The translations under genes were made by a program, and so were the position numbers. From NCBI RefSeq assembly GCF_042429435.1, contig NZ_JBHMAF010000189.1: DNA of 64,000 bases; one strand, written 5' to 3'. This document shows positions 17,230 through 26,465 of this stretch, piece after piece. Source of the stretch: Ectobacillus funiculus. GTDB lineage: Bacteria; Bacillota; Bacilli; Bacillales; Bacillaceae_G. Numbering within the stretch: position 1 is the first letter of the stretch; each line of letters begins with the position of its first letter. The notes under the pieces are model-generated. The model did not search any database. It saw only the letters and a list, made by a program, of their open reading frames with translations, and had not been told where the DNA came from.

Positions 17230-18354
17230 TTACTCAACGGTTCCAACACTCTTCACTGTAGTTTTAACAGATACATCAAACTTCAAGTGGGGATAAATTT
17301 GTTTCCACTCTGCGTATGTATCCCTTGTGTGAAGGTGGGTTGCCTGATAGCGCAGACCAAACCCTAAGGGGTCTACCTGGTTTTTCTGAAGCATTTTCAA
17401 GAAAGCAGTAAGTCGCTTTTTGGATAATTCACTTGCATATTTACTGTAGGTATCCATGTTGCTAGGTGGAAGGCGATCTTTGGATTCCTCAACAATCCCT
17501 TCCATTTTAATGTTCATCTTCAGGACCGGTGTTTTGTTGGCCGGGGTTAAAATTTTATACTTTACCTTCACCGTATCTACCGACAATGCAAAGTCTAATC
17601 CTTTCTTTTTAACCTTCACATCTACCTTTTCAGCATTTCCAGAAAGTGTATTATAATCTTTTGTCTGATCAGCTGTTAACTCCACCTTTTCTTTATGATC
17701 TTTAAATACAACCGCTTTGTTGATAATAAATTTCGTTTTTTTCTTATTTGTCTCAATGATAGGTACAATTGCATCCATGCCCGGTTCTAACAATCTTCTT
17801 CTAAAATCAAATAGGTAGGTTGTTACAATATATCCGCTTTCTGTTCCGATTCCAGAAAAAATATTAAATAAGGCATTAGAGCCTGCCATTTCTGAGGAAG
17901 GTTCTGTTTTCAGTACCTTTTCCGCTGTCGGTCTGCCAATAGCCATCCATGAAATAAATTGAATATCCCTTCTTCTCAGGAAAAAATCAATATCTTTTTC
18001 CATATCTCGATGAAGCAAATTTTCACCTAACACAATCATTTTGGCCTGACCAAAATCCAATTCCTTATCAATATGTGTCTTCAAAATACGTACGGCCTCC
18101 GCTAAGGTTGCTGATTCCTTTGTTAAATATGTATAGCGTGGGCCTGTAGAATCTTTAGCTGTACCAGATGGAATGGCTAATTTTAAAATAACACGATAGG
18201 GTTTTGTGTCGTTTTTTGTATAGTCAAGGCCGATCGCCACAATAAAGATACGTTTATCAATATCCTTAAACCCGCAGCCTGCTGATAAAATAACAGAGCA
18301 CAGCATGACCATGACAAGGAAAAGGATCTTTCCTCTTTTCAAGAATACCTTCAT
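17230..18354 (-). CDS. gerAC: Ger(x)C-family spore germination lipoprotein
   Basis: This is the C subunit of a GerA-type nutrient germinant receptor, anchored by lipid to the outer face of the spore inner membrane. The 374-residue protein has a signal peptide with lipobox LSAGC near residue 27, followed by GFKDIDKRIFIVAIGLD, the normal start of mature GerC proteins. The ATG at 18354 is chosen over the frame start at 18381, because AGGAGAG lies eight bases upstream and the longer form would place a charged segment before the signal peptide. It overlaps the end of gerAB by four bases. The amino acid or sugar recognised by the receptor cannot be predicted. Confidence 0.9.
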   Translation of the reverse strand: MKVFLKRGKILFLVMVMLCSVILSAGCGFKDIDKRIFIVAIGLDYTKNDTKPYRVILKLAIPSGTAKDSTGPRYTYLTKESATLAEAVRILKTHIDKELDFGQAKMIVLGENLLHRDMEKDIDFFLRRRDIQFISWMAIGRPTAEKVLKTEPSSEMAGSNALFNIFSGIGTESGYIVTTYLFDFRRRLLEPGMDAIVPIIETNKKKTKFIINKAVVFKDHKEKVELTADQTKDYNTLSGNAEKVDVKVKKKGLDFALSVDTVKVKYKILTPANKTPVLKMNIKMEGIVEESKDRLPPSNMDTYSKYASELSKKRLTAFLKMLQKNQVDPLGFGLRYQATHLHTRDTYAEWKQIYPHLKFDVSVKTTVKSVGTVE

Positions 18355-19445
18355 GTTTTTGCTCTCCTTTTTATAACCCAAAGCATTGCCAGAACAACTA
18401 TAAAGAAGAATGGTAATATGTTAAAAAAACTCATTGTATATACGGTAACGTCCTGTTCTGTTACATATGGGACTATTATCAAACTGATAAACCAAAACAA
18501 ACTAACAAACAGATAAGGTGTCAGATTACGTCCCTTCCATTGGAATCGTTTCAACCAAAACAAACTTTTTAGAAGTTCTACTGTCACATGCCAGTGAATT
18601 AAAATGCTAAGAAAGGAAATTGCCAAATACAAAACTAAGAAAATGAATAGAACTCGCTCCACGAAACCAAATTCAATCCGCATCGAATCACTTGTAAGAA
18701 TCCAAGGATAAACTAGTCTGTCAATCTGATCAAATCCATTGTATCCAATGGGAATAAAATAAGTGGTGGCTAGGTTACCTCCCGCAATGAGGAGTGTAAT
18801 TCCTAGTTGAAGCCAGCTCATCTTCTGTTTTTTCGTGAATACACGATTGAAAATAATTAAGTTGGCTGCACCTAAAAATACATATGAGCATGCAGAAAAT
18901 GCAGAATAATCGGGAATAGGATATATATACATAACTGACTTCTTCACAAAGTCCCATTTCATCCCTTCACCCGTATACGCCTTTATCATGATTAAAATTA
19001 CCAAGGGAATGTTAAAAACCACAATTGCTTCAATCGTATATAATACACTTTTAGTATTCATTAACACACCGAATGAAATAAAACATAGAAAAATGCAAAT
19101 AATCCATGTGACCGGCATGTCTGGCGTCAAAAATCGTTTCAATAAGAAGGAATAGGTAATGAGCGTCACAAGTCCTGCTAAAAACCATGCAGCTATAAGA
19201 TATAAAACAAATGGAATATATATCCATTTAGAGATGTGTTCCTTTAGCAATTCAGGTAATCCCTTACCAGGAAATGAATGAAAAAATCTTGCCATTATAT
19301 ATATAAATGCACAACCAAGAAACAAGGCAAGAACCATAGAAGCAATGGCTCCCCTTGCTCTAGCCTCAATTAAAATTCTCGGGACGGATGCGACAATATT
19401 GGCAATCATATTTACAATTACTAAGTAATAAAAATATCGATTCAC
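18351..19445 (-). CDS. gerAB: Spore germination permease-like B subunit
   Basis: This 364-residue integral membrane protein has ten predicted helices and belongs to the GerAB/APC-like family. This subunit is thought to form the nutrient-binding pocket of the receptor. It starts with GTG at 19445 behind AGAGGG, two bases after the gerAA stop region, and its stop overlaps the gerAC start by four bases. Features such as GFDQIDRLVYPWILTSDSMR at about residues 225-244 match the family loop before helix 7. The A-B-C gene order is the classical one. Confidence 0.9.
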   Translation of the reverse strand: MNRYFYYLVIVNMIANIVASVPRILIEARARGAIASMVLALFLGCAFIYIMARFFHSFPGKGLPELLKEHISKWIYIPFVLYLIAAWFLAGLVTLITYSFLLKRFLTPDMPVTWIICIFLCFISFGVLMNTKSVLYTIEAIVVFNIPLVILIMIKAYTGEGMKWDFVKKSVMYIYPIPDYSAFSACSYVFLGAANLIIFNRVFTKKQKMSWLQLGITLLIAGGNLATTYFIPIGYNGFDQIDRLVYPWILTSDSMRIEFGFVERVLFIFLVLYLAISFLSILIHWHVTVELLKSLFWLKRFQWKGRNLTPYLFVSLFWFISLIIVPYVTEQDVTVYTMSFFNILPFFFIVVLAMLWVIKRRAKT

Positions 19446-19447
19446 CT

Positions 19448-20788
19448 CTACATCCCTCTATTTTCATCAGGTTTTTTCTGAAGAAACAGCTTAAAATACG
19501 GTTCTCCAAAGCTGTTTATATGTGTCAAATACATAATGAATCCAATAAACGATAATATCAGCCCTGCAATTCCAGAAACAGACGCAAAGAACAATAGCAA
19601 GTATTTTGTCACTCGTATCGCGAAGCTCATCTCATTTATGGGAATGGCAAAGTTCGAAATGGCTACCGCAGATACAATAATAATCATAATATTAGATGCT
19701 AAGGCCGCCTCTGTTGCAGCAGTACCTAAAATCAAGCCGCCAACGGTTGTAGCTGTTCCGCTTATCGATTTGGGCAGCCGAATGCTTGCTTCAATTAACA
19801 ATTCCATGATAAGCAGCAGAAATAATACTTCTAAATAGGAAGGATACGGAACACCGACACGGCTCCCTGCTACTGACAGCGCAAGCTGCACCCGAAATAT
19901 CTCCGGATTAAAGGAAGTAACCGCGACATATGTTCCCGGTAAAATCAAGCTAATTAACAACCCTGTATAACGTAATATCTTTGTGGATTTCGTGATCCAA
20001 TAGGAACGATAGTTATCCTCCATTGAATTCATAAAATCATAAAAAACACTAGGTGCCATAATCGCAAACGGGTTGCCGTCTAATAATAGAATAACTTTTC
20101 CGCCTGTTAGGTTATAAATAATTCGATCTGTCCGTTCTGTAACCATCATAGTAGGAAAGAGAGAATACTTCTTTCCGTTCATCATGCGCCCTAGTTCCCC
20201 AGTGGATTGAATAATAGGTTCTCCTAATTTCTCTATTCTTTTTTTTATATCTTCGAGAACTGCTTGATTGACAAGCTCTCGATCATATAAAACAGCAAGT
20301 GATTGATGAGACTTCGTTCCTACTTCAAACATTTCTATCGAGAGGGAAGGTTGATGATAACGTTGCCGAATTAAGTTCAAATTTGTTTGTATATCCTCAC
20401 TTAATGAGGTTTGCGGCCCCTGAATGGTCGTTTCAACAGAAGTTTGTAATACGCTATTCGAGTTTACCTTCTTGATATCGAACATAAGCAGACTGCCTCG
20501 AATCATGACCACAAGGCTTCCTTTTGTCAGCTCCAAAAGAACCTGCTCTCTTGATGTAATCTCCTGTTGATTAGGAAGTGAATGCAAGTATGCATCAAAA
20601 TGCTGCTCGGTAGGCATTTCAAAGAAAGGCTTAATGATATTTTGTTGAAGCTGCATACCATCCACTACTGTTTTGACAAACAAAAGCACAGCGGTTTTTT
20701 CATCAACTTGCAGCTTTTTATGGGTCATATCAAAACAGCTTTTCAATTGTTCAGTTAGCCAACACATGGTTTGAGTTGCATTTAACAT
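19448..20788 (-). CDS. gerAA: Spore germination A subunit
   Basis: This 446-residue protein has a soluble N-terminal part of about 240 residues and five or six membrane helices behind it. Family sequences seen are VTERTDRIIYNLTGGKVILLLDGNPFAI (in parts), PSVFYDFMNSMEDNYR and PFPxYLE-like VPYPSYLEVLFL, all typical of GerA proteins. Together with the permease-like and lipoprotein subunits it forms a receptor in the spore inner membrane that opens ion release when nutrients bind. It is somewhat shorter than the usual 480-500 residues because the N-terminus lacks an extended charged leader. The ATG at 20788 overlaps a short upstream frame by seven bases. Confidence 0.92.
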   Translation of the reverse strand: MLNATQTMCWLTEQLKSCFDMTHKKLQVDEKTAVLLFVKTVVDGMQLQQNIIKPFFEMPTEQHFDAYLHSLPNQQEITSREQVLLELTKGSLVVMIRGSLLMFDIKKVNSNSVLQTSVETTIQGPQTSLSEDIQTNLNLIRQRYHQPSLSIEMFEVGTKSHQSLAVLYDRELVNQAVLEDIKKRIEKLGEPIIQSTGELGRMMNGKKYSLFPTMMVTERTDRIIYNLTGGKVILLLDGNPFAIMAPSVFYDFMNSMEDNYRSYWITKSTKILRYTGLLISLILPGTYVAVTSFNPEIFRVQLALSVAGSRVGVPYPSYLEVLFLLLIMELLIEASIRLPKSISGTATTVGGLILGTAATEAALASNIMIIIVSAVAISNFAIPINEMSFAIRVTKYLLLFFASVSGIAGLILSFIGFIMYLTHINSFGEPYFKLFLQKKPDENRGM

Positions 20789-20847
20789 CCTTTCACCTGC
20801 ATTTTCTTGTATTTAGATTTCATCCATTCCCCCATCATAGCTTTCAT
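20782..20847 (-). CDS. Possible 21-residue leader peptide of gerAA
   Basis: A frame on the minus strand starts with ATG at 20847 behind GGGGAACAAAA and runs 21 codons (MKAMMGEWMKSKYKKMQVKG, then C). It ends in a stop that overlaps the gerAA start by seven bases. The arrangement would couple translation of gerAA to the leader. The peptide is basic and has no recognised family. The ribosome binding site is only moderate, so chance is possible. Confidence 0.3.
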   Translation of the reverse strand: MKAMMGEWMKSKYKKMQVKGC

Positions 20848-21079
20848 TTTTGTTCCCCATTTCTTAAATAATTATGCTAACTTTTGCGATAGACAAGACC
20901 TACAATGGATACTCACATCATCTTTCCTTTGTCTATCTGCAAGCTCTTAATGTATAAACTTCCTACATATGTCATTTTTTATTCAAGCGAGCCTATTGTA
21001 CGAATTTTTGCACACTCTGATCTAAATAGATCCTTTTGATTCCCCAGCTTTTTTCCTCAGCCTATCCTATCTGATTGCA

Positions 21080-21116
21080 AAACAAAAAGGAGTAGACTCT
21101 CTACTCCTTTTTGTTT
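21080..21116 (-). terminator. Rho-independent terminator of thrC
   Basis: AAACAAAAAGGAGTAGA (21080-21096) and TCTACTCCTTTTTGTTT (21100-21116) form a perfect 17-pair stem with a three-base loop. The A/T ends of the stem give a uridine run on either strand. It lies between the thrC stop and the gerA operon. Confidence 0.92.
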
Positions 21117-21135
21117 AATGAATTGATTTTACATA

Positions 21136-22539
21136 TTAGGAATTTGAGAAACTAAACAGCTTCTCAAGCTGACGAACGATTTCATCGTTGTCCGCGTCAA
21201 CAACTTCCTGATATTGTGGTTTATCGAATAATGCACTAATTTGTTCAGGGAATGTTTGCTCAATATCGCAGCGTTCAATTGATTCATTGAATTTTGCCGG
21301 ATGAGCTGTTGCGAGCGTTACGCAAACCTCATTCGGTTCATTACATGTTTCATATGCAGCAACACCGCATGCAGTGTGCGGATCAAGTAAATACTTGGAT
21401 TCCGCATAGTATTTGCTGATTGTTTGCAAGCATTCTTCACCTGCTACTCCATGCGCTGCGAAATCCTTTTTCACTTGGCGAAGCTGCTCTTCATTCACGA
21501 CAATTTTGCCTTCGGACTTAAATTGATCCATTAAAGCAGAAGCTGCGCTTGGATTTTCATCAAGCAAATAGTATAGATAACGCTCGAAATTGCTTGCTAC
21601 TTGGATGTCCATAGAAGGGCTGTATGTGCTGCGGAATTCACCAGGCTGGTACACTCCATCTTGAATAAAGCGTTCTAGAATATTATTTTCGTTCGTTGCC
21701 ACAATAAGCTTACCAACTGGAAGACCCATTTTCTTCGCAAGGTAGCCGGCAAAGATATCTCCAAAATTACCAGTCGGAACACTGAAGTTTACTTTCTGTT
21801 CTCCTGTCTCTTTCGTTACTTGGAAGTAGGCATAGAAATAGTAAACTGTTTGAGCTAAAATACGAACAAAGTTAATGGAATTAATTGCGCGCAGATGATA
21901 TTTGTTTTTGAAATCTACATCAGCGAACAATTCCTTGATGATTCTTTGGCCATCGTCAAACGTTCCTCTGATTGCTAAGTTCAAGACATTCTCGTCATGT
22001 ACAGTTGTCATTTGTAATTCTTGCACCTTACTTACTTTTCCATGCGGATGCAAAATACAAATGCGAATGCCTTCTTTTCCTCTTACGCCTTCAATAGCTG
22101 ATGCACCTGTATCACCTGAAGTAGCGCCAAGAATATGAATTGTTTCACCTGTTTTCTTTGAGACATAGGAATATAAGTTTCCTAAGAATTGTAGAGCAAT
22201 ATCCTTAAACGCAAAGGTTGGGCCGTGGAACAACTCCATTACGTACATATTGTCCTTCACCTTTTGAACAGGAGTTACCTCTGGGTGGCGGAAAGTTGCA
22301 TAGCTTTTCTCGATTAATTCCTTTAGCTCGTTGTCTGGAATCTCACCATCAACATAATAGGAAAAGATTTCGTATGCTAATTCCTGATACGTAAGCTGAG
22401 ACATTGCTTGCAGCTTTTCTGCAGGGATTTGCGGAATTTTCTCTGGAACTAAAAGACCTCCATCATTCGCTAATCCCATTAAGACTGTATCAATAAAACC
22501 AATTTCACTTACATTTCCTCTTGTGCTAACAAAGTTCAT
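21136..22539 (-). CDS. thrC: Threonine synthase
   Basis: This PLP enzyme converts O-phosphohomoserine to threonine, the last step of the pathway. The 467-residue protein is of the longer class that starts MNFVSTRGN and contains LMGLANDGGLLVPEKIP at about residues 20-36. The PLP lysine is in FHGPTFAFKDIALQFLGN-like sequence at about 103-120, followed by the phosphate loop GATSGDTGASAIEG. B. subtilis uses the shorter class of about 350 residues, so this copy differs from the hom-thrC-thrB arrangement; no hom or thrB is next to it. It stands alone with its own terminator. Confidence 0.93.
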   Translation of the reverse strand: MNFVSTRGNVSEIGFIDTVLMGLANDGGLLVPEKIPQIPAEKLQAMSQLTYQELAYEIFSYYVDGEIPDNELKELIEKSYATFRHPEVTPVQKVKDNMYVMELFHGPTFAFKDIALQFLGNLYSYVSKKTGETIHILGATSGDTGASAIEGVRGKEGIRICILHPHGKVSKVQELQMTTVHDENVLNLAIRGTFDDGQRIIKELFADVDFKNKYHLRAINSINFVRILAQTVYYFYAYFQVTKETGEQKVNFSVPTGNFGDIFAGYLAKKMGLPVGKLIVATNENNILERFIQDGVYQPGEFRSTYSPSMDIQVASNFERYLYYLLDENPSAASALMDQFKSEGKIVVNEEQLRQVKKDFAAHGVAGEECLQTISKYYAESKYLLDPHTACGVAAYETCNEPNEVCVTLATAHPAKFNESIERCDIEQTFPEQISALFDKPQYQEVVDADNDEIVRQLEKLFSFSNS

Positions 22540-22932
22540 AGTTATCCTCCAAGTAAAATTTAAATGTATTACTATCGTTACCTAAAATTAGATGTAAGTC
22601 AATATAATCAATATGGTAAATAGAGAAAAATTCAAAATTTTTAAACTGCTAAGGTCATATTTCCATTATTTACATCAATTTTAGTCGCCTCATTACTCAT
22701 AAGAGTGTTAAAATTCAAACGGGCAATTCCTTCTTCATTTTATAATTATACTATAATATTCAATGCTAGGAACCAATTCATATAAAATAAAAAGCAGTTT
22801 TGATAAGGTTAAGAATCTTATATAATTTTTATTGCATCATAATTTTAACTGTGAGTATGCAATATATTATTTTTCACACAAACTGGCAGAGAACAAAGAG
22901 TTAACTATCTGCTGCATCAAAGGAGAATGAAT
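22540..22932. other. Intergenic region between divergent thrC and Nudix genes
   Basis: This very AT-rich region carries a possible promoter for the Nudix gene, with TTGATA at 22800-22805 and TATAAT at 22821-22826; the spacer of 15 bases is short. No T-box, riboswitch or other structured leader was recognised upstream of thrC. Confidence 0.4.
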
Positions 22933-23499
22933 ATGGAAAAGGTAAATTTTTGTCTTTCATGCGGACAAAGATTAGAAGTAAGAAGTATAGGGGGAGAAAA
23001 TCGGAAAGCTTGCCCAAGCTGTGAATTTGTCCATTGGGGAGCTTACAGCATCGGGGTAGGAGCTTGTGTATTTAAAGATGGAAAGGTATTACTAATAAGA
23101 CGAGCGCAAAACCCTGGAAAAGGAAGATGGACTATACCTGGGGGCTATATTGAACAGTTCGAGCATATCGAGAAGACGATTGAAAGGGAAGTTGAGGAAG
23201 AAACAGGGATACACGCAAAAACGCAAAGAATGATTGCCCTATGTGACTTGCCGCGAGAAATCCACAATGTGTATATTGTGTTCTCAATGGATTATATCGG
23301 TGGGGAGCCTCAAGCAGACGGGGTAGAAGTAGATGGTGCAGGCTTCTTTAGCTGGGAAGAAATGCAGGAGATGAATGTTGCTCCTTTAACGACATGGATT
23401 GTCAATGGTGCCCTGCATAACAAGAGCTCGAATGGATTAGTGATCGATCAAAAGCCGATTGTACAGCTAGACAGGTATGGATTGTTTCATTCCGTTTAA
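22933..23499 (+). CDS. Nudix hydrolase with N-terminal zinc ribbon
   Basis: This 188-residue protein has two cysteine pairs near its start (CLSC at about residues 6-9 and CPSC about 25-28), forming a small zinc ribbon of the NADH-pyrophosphatase type. A complete Nudix box follows, running from GGYIEQFE to REVEEETGI at about residues 72-95, with all catalytic glutamates. Such enzymes hydrolyse nucleoside diphosphates linked to another group; the substrate is not predictable. The ATG at 22933 is chosen because AGGAG lies seven bases upstream, whereas the ATG at 22927 is only one base away. It is a single gene with a terminator downstream. Confidence 0.9.
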   Translation: MEKVNFCLSCGQRLEVRSIGGENRKACPSCEFVHWGAYSIGVGACVFKDGKVLLIRRAQNPGKGRWTIPGGYIEQFEHIEKTIEREVEEETGIHAKTQRMIALCDLPREIHNVYIVFSMDYIGGEPQADGVEVDGAGFFSWEEMQEMNVAPLTTWIVNGALHNKSSNGLVIDQKPIVQLDRYGLFHSV

Positions 23500-23548
23500 G
23501 AAAGCTTCCCTACAAGCAATCAAACTGCAATTGTTCCTAAAATGTAAG

Positions 23549-23584
23549 AAAATCTCTAAGGATACTTCCTTAGGGATTTTTGTG
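23549..23584 (+). terminator. Rho-independent terminator of the Nudix gene
   Basis: AAATCTCTAAGG and CCTTAGGGATTTTT form a stem at about 23550-23582 with one wobble pair, a six-base loop and a T-rich end. Confidence 0.85.
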
Positions 23585-23978
23585 TAGAAAATAGCGTTTA
23601 GAATTTCATCACAAGCTTAACCTCCAAAGCAAGTCCTGCCGCTACAATTATTAGTTCCCCGCTAGTCGAATCCATAACGATCTATAACATAAGCTCTTGT
23701 AAATGATCCTTTAAGATTTCTCTAATTTTAAAATACTGGTGTGTTAGGCTAGCTTCTTAAATAAATATTTATAAATAGCGAAGTAATAAAAGCATTTTTG
23801 CTATGGAATTATATTTTTTCTTTTTCCCCTATTCGCTAATAAAAATAGGAAAAAAAGAAAAAAGCTATAGTAACAGGATCTTTATAAAATGAAGATCATT
23901 CCCATACGAGTACGAATGAAGCAATAGTCAGCTGGAGCATAACCACCTTCAATCGCTGCCACCTAGGAGGAACATACC
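23585..23978. other. Upstream region of the GH3 gene
   Basis: No credible gene is present. A short start-to-stop frame on the minus strand at about 23600-23675 (MDSTSGELIIVAAGLALEVK and five more) lacks a ribosome binding site and was not called. The right-hand end carries the CCTAGGAGGA site of the GH3 gene. No cre site was recognised. Confidence 0.4.
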
Positions 23979-26249
23979 ATGAACAACAGGTTGAACAAAA
24001 TGATCAGTTTGAGTATGATTGCCATTTTGCTGCTGATTATTAATACGAACGTCACAGCTGCAAATGGAACAGATCAGCCCCCAAAACTAGTAAATGAAGC
24101 TTCTATCGAAAAGGTACTGAAAGCTATGACACTGGATGAAAAAGCTCATCTCGTTATTGGGATAGGCTACCCAGGACCAAATGGGATAGCTGGTGCCACC
24201 TATGCAATCCCTCGTTTAGGCATCCCGTCCATTACTCTTTCGGATGGTCCCGCGGGCGTGAGAATCAGTGGTTTGTTTGCTGGTGCTGCCCCGCGATATG
24301 CAACTGCATTCCCTATTCCATCGTCGCTGTCTGCAACATGGGATACAGAGCAAGCTGCAAAGGTTGCAAAAGCTATGGGGAAAGAATCTAGAGAGTATGG
24401 AATTGATATTCTATTAGCACCTGCTGTTAATATTCAGCGTGATCCTTTAGGCGGGAGAAACTTTGAATACTACTCTGAAGATCCTTTCTTAGCTGGCACG
24501 ATCGCTACAGCGTTTATCACTGGGGTTCAATCCGTTGGCGTCGGCACATCTATTAAGCACTTTGCTGTTAATAATCAGGAAACAAACCGAACGACAATGA
24601 ATGCGGTTCTATCCGAACGAGCACTGAGGGAAATTTATCTTCCTGCTTTTGGAATGGCGGTCAATCAAGCTAAGCCATGGACAGTAATGAGTGCGTATAA
24701 TGCGGTGAATGGTACGTTTGCTACTCAGAACAAATATCTGTTGACAAATATTCTAAGGAATGAATGGGACTTTGATGGATTTGTAATGTCAGATTGGTGG
24801 GCTGTAAAGGAGCCTTTTGCTGCTTTGGCGGCCGGAAATGATTTAATCATGCCAGGCGCATACAATGGACCTTTGCCTATGCTGCCTTTGATTAAAGATG
24901 TGTACACCCAGGCATCAGCACCTTCGCCAAATGCCATTAAAGCCGCAGTGCAAAATGGTACTCTTAGTGAAAGGGCTCTTGATGAATGCGTTCGCAATCT
25001 TTTGAGGATTATTGTTAAGACACCTACATTCAAGGGTGAATATAAAAATGTAGATTATAACCATAAAACGTCCCTGACGAAACAGGCTGCTGAAGAAGGT
25101 GCTCGGATAGATAGAGAAGCGGCTGCTGAAGGAATGGTTCTGCTGAAGAATGAAAATCATACCTTGCCGTTCAAGGGAATCCACACAATTGCGGTAGCGG
25201 GCCAAAACGCAGTTGTAGATCTTGCCCATAACAAACTAGGAATTATCATTGGCGGAGGCGGAAGCTCTCAAGTAAATGTGGAACCTAAGGATGTTGTCTC
25301 ACTTATACAAGGATTACAAAACGCCAATTATACAGTAGTCAGTTCTATGGATGGGAACAAGCTGGTAGAGGGCTTACGCGCAGGTGATGCTGTTTATTTG
25401 GCGCAACATACAGATATCGGTTTAGTTTCAATAGGAAGGGCATCAACAGAAGGTGCAGATCGATCTGATATGGATATGAGGCCAGAAGAAGTGCAGCTCA
25501 TAAAAGATTTGTCCAATGCCTATCATGCTGAAGGTAAAAAGTTAGTTGTTGTCTTAAATATAGGTGCACCTATAGAGGTTGCGGGCTGGAGGGACTATGC
25601 GGATGCGATTCTGCTAGCTTGGCAGCCGGGACAAGAGGGAGGAAATGCAATCGCTGACGTCCTATCAGGGAAAGTTAATCCTTCTGGAAAGCTTCCTGAA
25701 ACCTTTCCAGTACAATACAGTGATGTTCCTTCCTACGGTAATTTTCCTGGTGATATTGCCGCCAACACAGTTCTTTATGCTGAAGGAATCTATGTTGGCT
25801 ATCGTTACTACGATACAAAAAATATACAACCTGCCTATTCATTCGGTCACGGTCTTTCTTATACAAATTTTATGTACAAGAATCTTACTTTAAATTCCGC
25901 TCAGATGGACCTTAATCAAAATCAGCCAATCGTTGTATCAGTAGATGTTTCAAACACTGGGAACGTATTCGGCAAAGAAGTTGTCCAGCTTTATATTCGT
26001 GATAAACAGTCAACAATTGAAAGACCTTACAAAGAACTGAAAGGCTTCAAAAAGGTTGCATTACAACCAGGGCAAACCAAAACAGTAACATTCACAGTAG
26101 ATAAAAGAGCTATTTCGGCTTATGACGATACGTTGAAATCTTGGGCTTCCAAAGCGGGGTTGTTTCAAGTGCTCGTTGGGAGCTCTTCACGGGATATTAG
26201 GCAGCAAGGCGAATTTAGGACGATCAGAAATGATACGCGGGCAAAATAA
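23979..26249 (+). CDS. Secreted beta-glucosidase, glycoside hydrolase family 3
   Basis: This 756-residue protein has a signal peptide (hydrophobic residues 9-27 ending TAA), so it is exported. The GH3 N-terminal barrel contains LSDGPAGVR at about 89-97 and the nucleophile region GFVMSDWWAV at about 264-273, where Asp in SDW is catalytic. The GH3 C-terminal sandwich domain follows (GMVLLKNENHTLPF at about 384-397), then a fibronectin III-like domain with NTGNVFGKEVVQLYI near 660. It probably releases glucose from beta-glucosides outside the cell. It is a single gene behind a strong AGGAGG site. The precise linkage preference is not predictable from sequence. Confidence 0.92.
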   Translation: MNNRLNKMISLSMIAILLLIINTNVTAANGTDQPPKLVNEASIEKVLKAMTLDEKAHLVIGIGYPGPNGIAGATYAIPRLGIPSITLSDGPAGVRISGLFAGAAPRYATAFPIPSSLSATWDTEQAAKVAKAMGKESREYGIDILLAPAVNIQRDPLGGRNFEYYSEDPFLAGTIATAFITGVQSVGVGTSIKHFAVNNQETNRTTMNAVLSERALREIYLPAFGMAVNQAKPWTVMSAYNAVNGTFATQNKYLLTNILRNEWDFDGFVMSDWWAVKEPFAALAAGNDLIMPGAYNGPLPMLPLIKDVYTQASAPSPNAIKAAVQNGTLSERALDECVRNLLRIIVKTPTFKGEYKNVDYNHKTSLTKQAAEEGARIDREAAAEGMVLLKNENHTLPFKGIHTIAVAGQNAVVDLAHNKLGIIIGGGGSSQVNVEPKDVVSLIQGLQNANYTVVSSMDGNKLVEGLRAGDAVYLAQHTDIGLVSIGRASTEGADRSDMDMRPEEVQLIKDLSNAYHAEGKKLVVVLNIGAPIEVAGWRDYADAILLAWQPGQEGGNAIADVLSGKVNPSGKLPETFPVQYSDVPSYGNFPGDIAANTVLYAEGIYVGYRYYDTKNIQPAYSFGHGLSYTNFMYKNLTLNSAQMDLNQNQPIVVSVDVSNTGNVFGKEVVQLYIRDKQSTIERPYKELKGFKKVALQPGQTKTVTFTVDKRAISAYDDTLKSWASKAGLFQVLVGSSSRDIRQQGEFRTIRNDTRAK

Positions 26250-26257
26250 CATTATTA

Positions 26258-26462
26258 TCACCGTCTAACATTAGGAAAAGCGGACAAGGCCCGCCTTTTA
26301 TGGCAGCGTAGGGGTGGGCCGGAGTAAAAGGCGCTTTTTTCCTTTTGCGGAGGTTCAGCCCGGAGTCTGACATTTTGGGCCTTGGGAGCTAGACACCACA
26401 CCGAAAAGTTATACTTTCTGTGCAAAACGAACAAGGGAGCAGGCCCTACGGCCTCTCCCCTT
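26258..26462. repeat. GC-rich structured intergenic element
   Basis: This segment is markedly richer in G+C than its surroundings and lies between convergent genes. It contains nested inverted pieces, such as CCCGCCTTTTA with TAAAAGGCG and AAAAGCG with CGCTTTTTT. Its right side includes CCTTGGGAGCTAGACACC. It looks like a member of an intergenic repeat family, but no second copy is present in this window. It may also serve as terminator for the GH3 gene. Confidence 0.5.
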
Positions 26463-26465
26463 ATC

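Noticed and set aside
22540..22932. T-box or other riboswitch upstream of thrC
   Set aside because: No T-box sequence or stable multi-stem leader was recognised in this A/T-rich region.
23600..23675. Small minus-strand frame beginning MDSTSGELII
   Set aside because: It has no ribosome binding site and only 25 codons, so it was not called as a gene.
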